NCBI GenBank assembly: GCA_965246945.1
Contig: CBDFFW010000001.1
Location: 1,488,001 to 1,552,000, forward strand
From: CBDFFW01 sp965246945
GTDB taxonomy: Bacteria; Pseudomonadota; Alphaproteobacteria; UBA11073
Length of the DNA: 64,000 nucleotides
Direction of reading: 5' to 3'
The position numbers were made by a program, and so were the translations under genes. A model generated the notes under the pieces. The model was not told where the DNA came from. It ran no database searches and was given only the letters and a program-made list of their open reading frames with translations. Below are positions 35,171-42,193 of this stretch, piece by piece (the first letter of the stretch is position 1; each line of letters begins with the position of its first letter).

Positions 35171-36082
35171 TTAAAATTGCCCGCAGCACCATAACATCAC
35201 CGCTTTTTGCGCGTGCAAGCGGTTTTCGGCTTCGTCCCAGACGAGGGATTGCGGGCCGTCGATGACTTCGCGGGTGACTTCCTGGCCGCGATAGGCCGGC
35301 AGGCAATGCATGAACACGGCATTGGCTTTGGCGCGCTTCATGAGCGTAGCATTAACTTGATATGGCGAGAAAATTTCGCGGCGGGCGATGCCCTGGTCTT
35401 CAAAGCCCATGGAGACCCAGGTATCGGTTAAAATGAGATCGGCACCAGCGGCGGCATCGTGCGGATCGGCCAGCCATTCAATTTGTGCGCCGCGTTTTTG
35501 CAGCGCGGCCAATAGTTCGGCTTTTGGCGCATATTCACGCGGGGTGGCCATGCGCAATGTGAATTTATAATGCAGCGCGGCATGCATCCAGGACAGCGCG
35601 ACATTATCGGTATCGCCCACCCAAGTGACGATTTTACCGTCCAAAAACCCGCGGTGTTCTTCATAAGTTTGAATATCGGCCAGCACCTGGCAGGGATGCG
35701 TGTCATTCGTTAGCCCGTTGATGACCGGAATGCTGCTATGTTCGGCCAGCATCAGCAGGTTCGCGTGGTCGTAACAGCGATACATCACCAGATTGGCGTA
35801 GCGCGACAATACCTTGGCGGTATCCGGCACTGAAGTATCGCTTTTCAGCTGAATCTCTTCGGATGTGAGCATAATCGCATGTCCGCCGAGCTGATAAATG
35901 CCGACATCGAACGAAACCCGCGTGCGCAAAGACGGCTTCTCAAAAATCATCGCCAGCGTTTGATTGGCGAGTTTCTGGCGGTATTTATCAGGATTTTTTT
36001 TAATATGATGTGCAGCGGCGACCAATATGTGCACCTGCGCGGTTTCAAGCGCGTCCAAATCTAAAAAATGCTGCGGCATCAA
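35171..36082 (-). CDS. argF: Ornithine carbamoyltransferase
   Basis: Makes citrulline from ornithine and carbamoyl phosphate. The carbamoyl-phosphate site is FEKPSLRTRVSFDVGIYQLG, further sites are THPCQVLADIQTYEEHRG-like HPCQVLAD, TWVGDTDNVALSW, DTWVSMG and FMHCLPAYRGQEVT. 303 residues, normal. argD, its usual neighbour in alphaproteobacteria, is absent. The 3' end lies 7 nt from the pilin-like gene. An inverted repeat lies upstream. Confidence 0.95.
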   Translation of the reverse strand: MMPQHFLDLDALETAQVHILVAAAHHIKKNPDKYRQKLANQTLAMIFEKPSLRTRVSFDVGIYQLGGHAIMLTSEEIQLKSDTSVPDTAKVLSRYANLVMYRCYDHANLLMLAEHSSIPVINGLTNDTHPCQVLADIQTYEEHRGFLDGKIVTWVGDTDNVALSWMHAALHYKFTLRMATPREYAPKAELLAALQKRGAQIEWLADPHDAAAGADLILTDTWVSMGFEDQGIARREIFSPYQVNATLMKRAKANAVFMHCLPAYRGQEVTREVIDGPQSLVWDEAENRLHAQKAVMLWCCGQF

Positions 36083-36129
36083 TACATACTGCCTTAATTA
36101 ATAAAACTGCGTCAAATATCATTTCACCA

Positions 36130-36230
36130 CATCCTGAGTAAAACGCAAAGCGTTTGTATCGAAGGATGCTTAACCGGGATGTATCGCTGGAACATCCTTC
36201 GATATGCGCTTTACGCTATTAAGGATGAGG
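36130..36230. repeat. Inverted repeat with CATCCT...TATCGAAGGATG arms
   Basis: Two imperfect arms of about 38 nt. The left begins CATCCTGAGTAAAACGCAAA and ends TATCGAAGGATG; the right is its complement with a few changes (CATCCTTAATAGCGTAAAGC on the other strand). It lies between argF and cutA and covers the last codons and stop of cutA, so the end of that protein (KPHP) comes from the repeat. Confidence 0.8.
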
Positions 36231-36551
36231 TTTGGTTAAAGTACTTCGTAACCATTTGGCATATTCTGGCTCAATATAGTCTAATTGCTGAGCAGTGATG
36301 CACGGCGTTTCATAACTATGCACATCGCGCACGCGCTCCCCTAGGAGCGGCAATAAGTCTTGGTGGGTTTTACCGATAATCACCGCCTCCTGCCCTTCGG
36401 TGATTTTACCTTTCCACCAGTAAACCGATTGTATGGTGGGGATAATATTGGCGCAGGCCAGCAGCCGTTCCTGCACCAGCACCTTGGCCAGCCACGTGGC
36501 TTCGCCCGTATCTGAGACAGTGATATAAACGCTGCAAAATTCGGTATTCAT
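36219..36551 (-). CDS. cutA: Divalent-cation tolerance protein CutA
   Basis: Trimeric ferredoxin-like protein linked to copper tolerance; its true role is uncertain. Family marks: CSVYITVSDTGEATWLAKVL, ERLLACANIIPTIQSVYWWK, EAVIIGKTHQDLLPLL, VRDVHSYETPCI. The first cysteine-bearing part and the VHSYETP motif are conserved. Length 110 is normal. The last residues are set by an inverted repeat. It is divergent from proX, with a second repeat between. Confidence 0.93.
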   Translation of the reverse strand: MNTEFCSVYITVSDTGEATWLAKVLVQERLLACANIIPTIQSVYWWKGKITEGQEAVIIGKTHQDLLPLLGERVRDVHSYETPCITAQQLDYIEPEYAKWLRSTLTKPHP

Positions 36552-36567
36552 TTACACATCCTAATAT

Positions 36568-36673
36568 TGTCATCCCGACCTTGTGCCGGGATCCGGAATC
36601 AATGTTGCTGCGCTCTATTAAGAAAAAACGATCATGTGACAAATCCAGATCCCGGCACAAGGCCGGGATGACA
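36568..36673. repeat. Intergenic inverted repeat, family A, near-perfect
   Basis: The left arm starts TGTCATCCCGACCTTGTGCC; the right arm on the other strand is TGTCATCCCGGCCTTGTGCC and continues equally, 25 of 26 bases. About 55 nt separate the arms. It lies between the divergent starts of cutA and proX, so the two genes must be transcribed from or through it. In-frame reading upstream of proX through the repeat is not thought to be real coding. Confidence 0.85.
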
Positions 36674-36700
36674 GTAGAGATATTTATGCTAAGAAGATGC

Positions 36701-37264
36701 ATGCAGCAAGCATCCAGAATTTTACCCGATCTGCCCACCACACCCGCGCAATTATTTGCGCGGCTGGATGAATTAGGCATCGCCTATACCACACATCATC
36801 ATAAGCCCGTGTTTACGGTTGCGGAAGGCGATGCGGTGGAAGCGGCCATTCCCGGCGGGCATAGCAAAAACCTGTTTTTGAAGGATAAGAAAGGCCAGTT
36901 ATGGCTCGTGGTCGCGTTGGGCCGCGCGGTGATTCAATTAAACCAATTGCATAACATTATTGGTGCAGCACGCCTGTCCTTCGGTTCGCCTGAATTATTA
37001 TGGCAAACACTTGGCGTCCGTCCCGGTTCGGTCACGCCATTTGCGCTGATTAATGATACCGAACACAAAGTGAAGTTAGTGTTGCAACAAGAAATCATGG
37101 ATCACGCCATCGTCAACTTTCACCCGCTGTTGAATAATATGACGACCAGCCTGGCTAATACAGATTTGCTCCGTTTTTTTGCCGCAACAGGACATACGCC
37201 GCAAATTGTTTCGTTCAGTACGGAAGCTACCTCTCCCCTTGCGGGAGAGAACAGTTTTTCTTAA
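36701..37264 (+). CDS. Prolyl-tRNA editing protein ProX (YbaK/EbsC family)
   Basis: Trans-acting deacylase that removes Ala (or Cys) from mischarged tRNA-Pro. Typical sequence: GIAYTTHHHKPVFTVAEGDA, GGHSKNLFLKDKKGQLWLV, RLSFGSPELLWQTLGVRPGS, TPFALINDTEHKV, NFHPLLNNMTTSLANTDLL. The conserved lysine in HSKNLF is present. I start at ATG 36701; an in-frame ATG at 36686 adds five residues. The C-terminal end (TSPLAGENSFS) is encoded by repeat B. Length 187 with this tail. Confidence 0.88.
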   Translation: MQQASRILPDLPTTPAQLFARLDELGIAYTTHHHKPVFTVAEGDAVEAAIPGGHSKNLFLKDKKGQLWLVVALGRAVIQLNQLHNIIGAARLSFGSPELLWQTLGVRPGSVTPFALINDTEHKVKLVLQQEIMDHAIVNFHPLLNNMTTSLANTDLLRFFAATGHTPQIVSFSTEATSPLAGENSFS

Positions 37265-37401
37265 TGAGCAACGCGAGTTTAGAAAAATGGGTGAGGGCAT
37301 TAATGGAGATCAATCCTAGTGATGCCCTCACCCGAAACACTAACCTCAAGCGATGCTTTCGCTAAGTGTTTCTACCCTCTCCCGCAAGGGGAAAGGCAGC
37401 C
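37225..37401. repeat. Long inverted-repeat element, family B, copy 2
   Basis: About 177 bp. The left end AGCTACCTCTCCCCTTGCGG is followed by TTTTTCTTAATGAGC and GTTTAGAAAAATGGGTGAGG as in copy 1; the central hairpin is GGGTGAGGGCAT/ATGCCCTCACCC. The right arm differs from copy 1 inside (it holds TAGCGAAAGCATCGCTTGAG on the other strand) but keeps the end GCTGCCTTTCCCCTTGCGGG. It covers the 3' ends of both proX and the convergent carbonic anhydrase gene and codes for their last residues (SPLAGENSFS and FPLAGEGRNT). Confidence 0.85.
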
Positions 37402-37925
37402 ATAATTGCATTAATCGCCGCATACTCCTTCGCCAACCCCACATAATGCGCGGCGGACCAATCGAGGTGTTTAAAATCTTCTTCAGTTAAATCCCGCACA
37501 TAGCGCGCGGGGGTGCCGGCCCATAATTGGCCGCTGGGGATTTGTTTGCCGGGGGTTACCACGGCACCGGCGGCGATAATCGTGCGTGCGCCAATCCGTG
37601 CACCATCCATCACGCAGGCTTTCATGCCGATTAGGCATTTATCTTCAACTGTGCAGGCATGGATCAGCGCCATGTGTCCCACGGTGACATCATCACCGAT
37701 ATAACTCCCTTGCCCATGCGTAGCGACATGGATCACCGCGCCGTCCTGAATATTGGTGCGCGCGCCAATGCGAATTTCATTCACATCCCCGCGGATCACT
37801 ACGTTATACCAAATCCCGCAATCGGCCCCGATAATCGTATCGCCAATCACCGTCGCATTTGGCGCAACAAAGGTAGACACATCAATCTGAGGTAAGACAT
37901 TTTTATAAGGGAGCAGCAAGGCCAT
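37362..37925 (-). CDS. Gamma carbonic anhydrase family protein
   Basis: Left-handed beta-helix hexapeptide-repeat protein of the gamma-CA group, a homotrimer with metal sites between subunits. Visible: VVIRGDVNEIRIGARTNIQD, then AVIHVATH and VGHMALIHACTVED, which supply the three metal histidines; then GARIGARTIIAAGAVV. The C-terminal helix starts at LTEEDFKHLDWSAAHYV. The final FPLAGEGRNT is coded by repeat B. Activity is uncertain, since many members lack the key catalytic acid. Length 187. Confidence 0.9.
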   Translation of the reverse strand: MALLLPYKNVLPQIDVSTFVAPNATVIGDTIIGADCGIWYNVVIRGDVNEIRIGARTNIQDGAVIHVATHGQGSYIGDDVTVGHMALIHACTVEDKCLIGMKACVMDGARIGARTIIAAGAVVTPGKQIPSGQLWAGTPARYVRDLTEEDFKHLDWSAAHYVGLAKEYAAINAIMAAFPLAGEGRNT

Positions 37926-37960
37926 AACACCATTTAATACGTTTTGGTAAGATCACCAAG

Positions 37961-38338
37961 TTAAGGTTGTGGATGCGGCGTATGTTTGGCTTGCATGGCG
38001 ATAAATCTGTTTAAGGTTGTTGCAGTAAAAATTTTAAGCTCTGCTTTTTCAGCTGCCGATAAACTTCGCTCAGCAAAACAGAAACCGTCATCTTTCAACT
38101 GTTGCACAGGTGTCCCTTCACTAAAATCTGCCATACGTTCAAGAGCGCGCAGAACAACAGCATCCGTTATATTATATTTTTCATTCGCTTTGCCAAAATC
38201 ACTGGCATCAAACGCAATCTCGCCAACCGGATGAATATAATAGTAATATCGCTGACAAAAATGGGTGGTTAAATTAGTTAATGTTTCAACCCAAAAATCC
38301 AAATTGTTTTGATCCTGTAAATCAATTTTCGGGCCCAT
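37961..38338 (-). CDS. Unknown protein, 125 aa
   Basis: I do not recognise this one. Its start MGPKIDLQDQNNLDFWVETL suggests a helical cytoplasmic protein; FSEGTPVQQLKDDGFCFAER shows no known motif. No signal or membrane segment. It overlaps the 46-residue gene upstream by 17 nt and is probably coupled to it. Confidence 0.5.
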   Translation of the reverse strand: MGPKIDLQDQNNLDFWVETLTNLTTHFCQRYYYYIHPVGEIAFDASDFGKANEKYNITDAVVLRALERMADFSEGTPVQQLKDDGFCFAERSLSAAEKAELKIFTATTLNRFIAMQAKHTPHPQP

Positions 38339-38462
38339 GTTCTGCTAATTTGCCTAGCATTTCACCCCAGGTAACCAGTTTTGGACTATCCTGAAATATG
38401 CCTTCGGCTTTATCTGAAGCAGGCGGCAAAATGCGCTGTGCATTTCTAATTAATAAAACCAT
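38322..38462 (-). CDS. Small unknown protein, 46 aa
   Basis: A short frame from ATG 38462 (MVLLIRNAQRILPPASDKAE) to TGA 38322. It overlaps the 125-residue gene's start by 17 nt, a sign of coupling. Nothing in it is recognisable; the mix of charged residues and the tight overlap are the only evidence. It may also be a leader or a fragment of a larger gene broken by a change. Confidence 0.4.
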   Translation of the reverse strand: MVLLIRNAQRILPPASDKAEGIFQDSPKLVTWGEMLGKLAEHGPEN

Positions 38463-38531
38463 AGTTTATTAATTAGAAATGCAACTGCTTAATGCAATCT
38501 TTATGGGGGCTAGTTAACAAACAGTTATCTT

Positions 38532-38774
38532 TTATGGCTGCACTGCCGGGCGTGCGCGGCGCTTAGCGGCTGCTTGCCGACCAACCGATAACAGCGCACC
38601 GCCAACATTTAAGATGAATACACCAACAGTTATAGCATAAGCTGGGTCCCGCAGGTCGACCAATGTTTGATTACTTAGCATAGTGGCTTCCGGCAGTTCA
38701 GCAGTGTTGATGCCAGCAGCCATGGCTGTTTCAGTCACCGCTGTTTGGCAGCTTTCCGCGCCTAGTTTAAACAT
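38532..38774 (-). CDS. Small membrane protein, 80 aa
   Basis: Hydrophobic stretch at about residues 46-66 (AYAITVGVFILNVGGALLSVG) flanked by an acidic N-terminal part and a strongly basic end (RQAAAKRRARPAVQP), which fits an N-out, C-in single-pass protein. Function unknown. It stands alone between LysE and the small gene pair. Start at ATG 38774; an alternative start further in is possible. Confidence 0.5.
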   Translation of the reverse strand: MFKLGAESCQTAVTETAMAAGINTAELPEATMLSNQTLVDLRDPAYAITVGVFILNVGGALLSVGRQAAAKRRARPAVQP

Positions 38775-38843
38775 TATTCGCCTCGGTTAAAGCGTTTATT
38801 ATGATTTTATTATAGCAAGATTCACCGGTAATCGCAAACTCGA

Positions 38844-39470
38844 TTAATAGTTGCAAACCTGCCATAATAACTTAAGCGCCAGTCCCACCATTAGAATGGC
38901 GATTAAACTGTCAAATATCCGCCAAGCAATCGGTTTGGCGAATAATGGTGCAAGCTGCCGGGCACCATAGATTAACGCCGTAAACCAAACGGATGATGCT
39001 AATAACGATCCGGCCGCATAGGCGATGCGTTGTGATGCGGCAAATTGTCCGGCCAAGCCCCCAATCAATACTACCGTATCAAATAGCGAAGCCGGATTTA
39101 ATAAGCTAAATGACAAAGCTGCCAGAATAACCGCGCGGGCGGTTGGGAAAGGTGCGCGGCTATCGACATCATCATAGTGGCTTGTGGCCGCCCGCCAGCC
39201 GGAGCGCACGCCGAAATAACATAGGAATATAGCACCAGCGCACGCGAAAATCAGTTTTAAACCAGGCACGCTTTGCACCAAACTGCCCACGCCGCCAACG
39301 CCTAAAATAATCAGCAACATTTCGCAGCCAATGGTAGCTAGCAAAGCCGTGCGCAGATGCGTGTTGCTAACACCTTGCCGCAGCAAAAACGCATTTTGCG
39401 GGCCGAAAGCGACAATGAAACTAATGGTCAGCGTCATACCCGCGATAAAAGGTTCCAAATAATTGCTCAT
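38844..39470 (-). CDS. LysE/ArgO family amino acid exporter
   Basis: Six-segment exporter, likely for arginine, lysine or a related amino acid. The family start SFIVAFGPQNAFLLRQGVSN, the LNPASLFDTVVLIGG segment and the C-terminal IAWRIFDSLIAILMVGLALK are clear. Length 208 is normal. It overlaps paiB by four bases (ATGA), so they are translated together. A regulator of the usual LysG/ArgP type is absent. Confidence 0.9.
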   Translation of the reverse strand: MSNYLEPFIAGMTLTISFIVAFGPQNAFLLRQGVSNTHLRTALLATIGCEMLLIILGVGGVGSLVQSVPGLKLIFACAGAIFLCYFGVRSGWRAATSHYDDVDSRAPFPTARAVILAALSFSLLNPASLFDTVVLIGGLAGQFAASQRIAYAAGSLLASSVWFTALIYGARQLAPLFAKPIAWRIFDSLIAILMVGLALKLLWQVCNY

Positions 39471-40099
39471 TTTAAATGTTCCGGTTGGTGTAGTTGCATT
39501 AAGACAGCGGTGGCTTGTGCGGCCTGATCGCCAGTAGAGGCTAGCTGATCGGTGATGTTTTGATAGCTAGCCGCATCACGGTTTTGGCTGAGTTTAAAGG
39601 CGGCTTCTATTTTCAAATCAATTAAATGAAAAGCGATAATGCCGCGCAAATCCATGGCCAACATATCCGGCGGAATTTCAACCATTTTCTGCCCGCCATT
39701 GGGCATATCATTTTCATATTTTTCCATCAAGCCCTGCATGGCAGCAAGCAGTTCATCATTGGCCAACCTTTTAACAGTGCCGGTAACATGCGCGGCGGCA
39801 TAATTCCAGGTCGGTACATTCGGCGCGGTATACCAGCTTGGCGAAACATACGCATGCGGCCCCTGGAAAATGGCCAGCGCGATTGCGCCATCGGTCAACG
39901 CATTTTTATGCGGGTTGCTTTTACTGATATGGGCAAATAAAACCGGCGGCGCGTCACCATTCTGCTTTAAGATAATTGGCGTATGGGTGGCAAAAAACTG
40001 ATTGCGATGATGGCTTATTAATGTGGCGAAACTATTTTGCTCGATCAGTGCAAACACCGCCGTATCGTTGGGCGGCTGGTGGTAATTGGGAACATACAT
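39467..40099 (-). CDS. FMN-binding negative transcriptional regulator, PaiB family
   Basis: Split-barrel flavin protein; PaiB of Bacillus was described as a negative regulator of sporulation and degradative enzymes, though a redox function is as plausible. The family signature is PHAYVSPSWYTAPNVPTWNY, preceded by FATLISHHRNQFFATHTPII and followed by AAHVTGTVKRL. Length 210 is normal. It overlaps the LysE gene. The gap to the divergent pirin gene holds two sets of inverted repeats. Confidence 0.9.
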   Translation of the reverse strand: MYVPNYHQPPNDTAVFALIEQNSFATLISHHRNQFFATHTPIILKQNGDAPPVLFAHISKSNPHKNALTDGAIALAIFQGPHAYVSPSWYTAPNVPTWNYAAAHVTGTVKRLANDELLAAMQGLMEKYENDMPNGGQKMVEIPPDMLAMDLRGIIAFHLIDLKIEAAFKLSQNRDAASYQNITDQLASTGDQAAQATAVLMQLHQPEHLK

Positions 40100-40116
40100 G
40101 AGAAAAGCCTATGGAG

Positions 40117-40232
40117 TTGACAAAATGAAAAACGCGTAAAGCCATGCTGACCAAGTATGGCTATCATTTACGTTTTCGTCGCAACTGCAGTAACATTGCC
40201 GACACTATCCAATACGCTGCTTATTTTGTCAA
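40117..40232. promoter_or_regulatory. Inverted repeats between paiB and pirin
   Basis: A perfect pair TTGACAAAA (40117-40125) and TTTTGTCAA (40224-40232) encloses a second, imperfect one: AAAACGCGTAAAGCCATGCT against GAAAACGTAAATGATAGCCA read on the other strand. The arrangement is symmetric about the divergent gene pair and could be a shared operator or a small inverted-repeat insertion. Confidence 0.35.
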
Positions 40233-40241
40233 TTACTAGCC

Positions 40242-40269
40242 TTGTAAATATATTTTATATACTTATATT
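40242..40269 (+). promoter_or_regulatory. Possible promoter of the pirin gene
   Basis: TTGTAA, 16 nt, TATATT, ending 18 nt before the pirin start. The region is very AT-rich, so this is only suggestive. A strong ribosome site GAGAGAGGGA lies between it and the ATG. Confidence 0.3.
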
Positions 40270-40287
40270 GATTGAGAGAGGGATAAA

Positions 40288-40986
40288 ATGATCTTACGCA
40301 AAGCCAGCGAACGCGGCACCACCCAAACCAGCTGGCTGCATGGTCAGCATAGTTTTTCTTTTGGCCGTTATCATGATGCGGCTTGGATGGGCTTTGGCGC
40401 GTTGCGCGTGATTAACGACGACCATGTGGCGGCTGGCGGTGGTTTCTCACCGCACCCGCATGATAATATGGAAATTGTGACCATCGTTTTTGATGGCGCA
40501 CTGGCCCACAAAGATAGCGGCGGTGGTGAAGGTATTATCAAAGCCGGTGACGCGCAGTATATGAGTGCTGGCAGCGGGGTGACGCATAGTGAATTCAACG
40601 CTTCGCAAACCGAACCTGTGCATCTACTGCAAATCTGGCTGTACCCCGACCGGCAAAATGACAAGCCGCGTTATGCGCAAATGCGCTGGGGCGATGCCGT
40701 GCCTGGTCAATGGCAATTGATCAGTAGCACCGATGGTGCCAATGGCAGCATGCCAATTTATCAGGATGCTAAAATCTGGCTGGCGCAATTAGAAGCTGGA
40801 CAAAGCCTGTCTTACGATTTGCTTGCTGGCCGCATGGGTTGGGTACAATTGGCCACTGGCGCTGTTACGGTGAATAATCAAATGCTGCAAGCTGGTGATG
40901 GCTTGGCGCTGCCGCAACCCACTGCAATTACTTTACAGACAACGGCAGCCAGCACTGTGGTGCTGTTTGACCTGCCGCAAGAGTAG
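40288..40986 (+). CDS. Pirin family protein (YhhW-like)
   Basis: Bicupin of the pirin family; E. coli YhhW has quercetin dioxygenase activity. The metal site histidines are in FSPHPHDNMEIVTIV and GSGVTHSEFNAS; the start LRKASERGTTQTSWLHGQHS is typical. The N-terminal cupin is full; the C-terminal one is partial, as in YhhW. Length 232. It has a strong Shine-Dalgarno sequence. Followed by a perfect 12-bp hairpin. Confidence 0.92.
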   Translation: MILRKASERGTTQTSWLHGQHSFSFGRYHDAAWMGFGALRVINDDHVAAGGGFSPHPHDNMEIVTIVFDGALAHKDSGGGEGIIKAGDAQYMSAGSGVTHSEFNASQTEPVHLLQIWLYPDRQNDKPRYAQMRWGDAVPGQWQLISSTDGANGSMPIYQDAKIWLAQLEAGQSLSYDLLAGRMGWVQLATGAVTVNNQMLQAGDGLALPQPTAITLQTTAASTVVLFDLPQE

Positions 40987-40994
40987 CAATTAGG

Positions 40995-41024
40995 TTAATC
41001 CGCTGTTTAAAGACAGCGGATTAA
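40995..41024 (+). terminator. Hairpin after the pirin gene
   Basis: A perfect 12-bp stem, TTAATCCGCTGT and ACAGCGGATTAA, with a six-base loop, 8 nt after the pirin stop. The T-run after it is weak (TTTCCT). Confidence 0.7.
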
Positions 41025-41077
41025 TTTCCTGGCAATATTTGCTTGTAACATTGAATAACATATTTTCGTCAGTAAAA

Positions 41078-41551
41078 ATGGGCAAAACCAACTCCGTGCA
41101 AATTGTGCCAGAGCAACCGCAACATGCGGCTGTGATTGCGGAATTATTGGATGCCTGTTTTGGCACAGACCGCAACGCCCGTGCCGTTTACCGGCTGCGG
41201 GATGGTCGCATGCCCGATACCCGTTTGTCTTTTGTTGCCATTGATAGCCGCGGTCAGGTGATTGGCACCATTCGCTATTGGCCAGTTTGGGTGGATTTGC
41301 AAAGCCAAGTAAATACCAATAGCACTGGCCGGCCCGCTGTTCTGCTCGGCCCAATTGCGGTGGCGACTCATTATCAAAATTTAGGTTTGGGTGAAAAAAT
41401 TATCCGGCATTCATTGGTGATTGCAAAAAATTATTATCCAACCGTTATCTTGGTTGGGCCATTGGAATATTATCAACGGTTTGGTTTTACCGATGAATCA
41501 TTTGTGCAGATACCTGATTTAGAGGCTGGCAAAGCGGTTCTATCCCTTTAA
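41078..41551 (+). CDS. GNAT family N-acetyltransferase
   Basis: Acetyl-CoA-dependent acyltransferase of the YhbS-like group. The core has VQIVPEQPQHAAVIAELLDA, VGTI-type QVIGTIRYWPV, LLGPIAVATHYQNLGLGEKI (the acetyl-CoA loop is Q/G-x-G-x-G/A-like in QNLGLG) and YYQRFGFTDES. From ATG 41078 it has 157 residues. Substrate unknown; family members acetylate small molecules or proteins. Confidence 0.85.
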   Translation: MGKTNSVQIVPEQPQHAAVIAELLDACFGTDRNARAVYRLRDGRMPDTRLSFVAIDSRGQVIGTIRYWPVWVDLQSQVNTNSTGRPAVLLGPIAVATHYQNLGLGEKIIRHSLVIAKNYYPTVILVGPLEYYQRFGFTDESFVQIPDLEAGKAVLSL

Positions 41552-41574
41552 TCCTAACAATTTGCAACTATTGA

Positions 41575-41588
41575 CATACGTGTGTATG
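41575..41588. promoter_or_regulatory. Short palindrome at the XRE gene
   Basis: CATAC-GTGT-GTATG overlaps a TTGACA box (41571-41576) just before the XRE regulator gene. Its position would suit autoregulation by the regulator. No good -10 box is seen at the right distance. Confidence 0.25.
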
Positions 41589-41606
41589 CAGGCGCAAAAA
41601 ACAACT

Positions 41607-42059
41607 ATGGTTAGAAATTTAAAGGCTAATCGGGTATTAGCTGAAGGTCATGATAAAGTCATTGCACAACGTATTAAAACGGTGCGTGAACAACGTCGTC
41701 TAACACAAAAAGATGTGGCCAATGCGATTGGTGTCTCGTTTCAGCAGTTTCAGAAATATGAAAACGGCGTTAACCGGGTCAGCGGCGGTAGCCTGCAGCT
41801 GATCGCCAGAACCTTGGGTGTGCAGGTTGATTATTTTTTTGCGGGCCACCAAGCGCCCAAAACGGCTTATGGTTTGGCCGAGAGCGAGCAACAGGAACCT
41901 TTTCAAGGTGCAGAAGCCGAAACTGAACAACCAGAAACCGTCGCAGGTCCAAACCCCTTTATTGATCAATTACTGGCGATGGCTTATTCGGCGGCCGATC
42001 CAGCTTTGCAAGGCGATATTTTGGCGCTGGTGAAAACACTGGTCGACCGGAAGAAATAG
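41607..42059 (+). CDS. XRE family transcriptional regulator
   Basis: A helix-turn-helix of the Cro/C1 type at about residues 20-75: RIKTVREQRRLTQKDVANAI, GVSFQQFQKYENGVNRVSGG. This is the common alphaproteobacterial type with a disordered acidic stretch (ESEQQEPFQGAEAETEQPET) and a short C-terminal helix. I choose ATG 41607 because ATG 41586 overlaps the palindrome and adds seven residues without support. Targets unknown; a nearby palindrome may be its own operator. Confidence 0.85.
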   Translation: MVRNLKANRVLAEGHDKVIAQRIKTVREQRRLTQKDVANAIGVSFQQFQKYENGVNRVSGGSLQLIARTLGVQVDYFFAGHQAPKTAYGLAESEQQEPFQGAEAETEQPETVAGPNPFIDQLLAMAYSAADPALQGDILALVKTLVDRKK

Positions 42060-42067
42060 TTTTTACG

Positions 42068-42163
42068 TTGTCATCCTCAGCCGCAGGTCGGGAATCCAAA
42101 ATATTCAAGTTAACAAATTTTTTTTGGATCCCCAGTCTCCCTTTGGTCGGCTGAGGATGACAA
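42068..42163. repeat. Intergenic inverted repeat, family A
   Basis: Left end TTGTCATCCTCAGCCG, right end CGGCTGAGGATGACAA, a perfect 16-bp outer stem, with less regular inner arms (GGAATCC and GGATCC). It fills the gap between the XRE gene and trmL. A short related hairpin, GATACCGG/CCGGTATG, is at 42734-42757. Confidence 0.8.
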
Positions 42164-42193
42164 ATGCTGCAGTAAAACGGTATTCATCACTAA

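Noticed and set aside
36581..36700. An N-terminal extension of ProX through the repeat
   Set aside because: The coding would come from an inverted repeat, has no family support, and good ATGs lie at 36686 and 36701.
41571..41599. TTGACA as a full sigma-70 promoter for the XRE gene
   Set aside because: No -10 box at 16-18 nt; only a -35-like element overlapped by a palindrome.
23094..42163. The intergenic palindromes as a CRISPR array
   Set aside because: They are single, dispersed inverted repeats without regular spacing or spacers; no cas gene is present.
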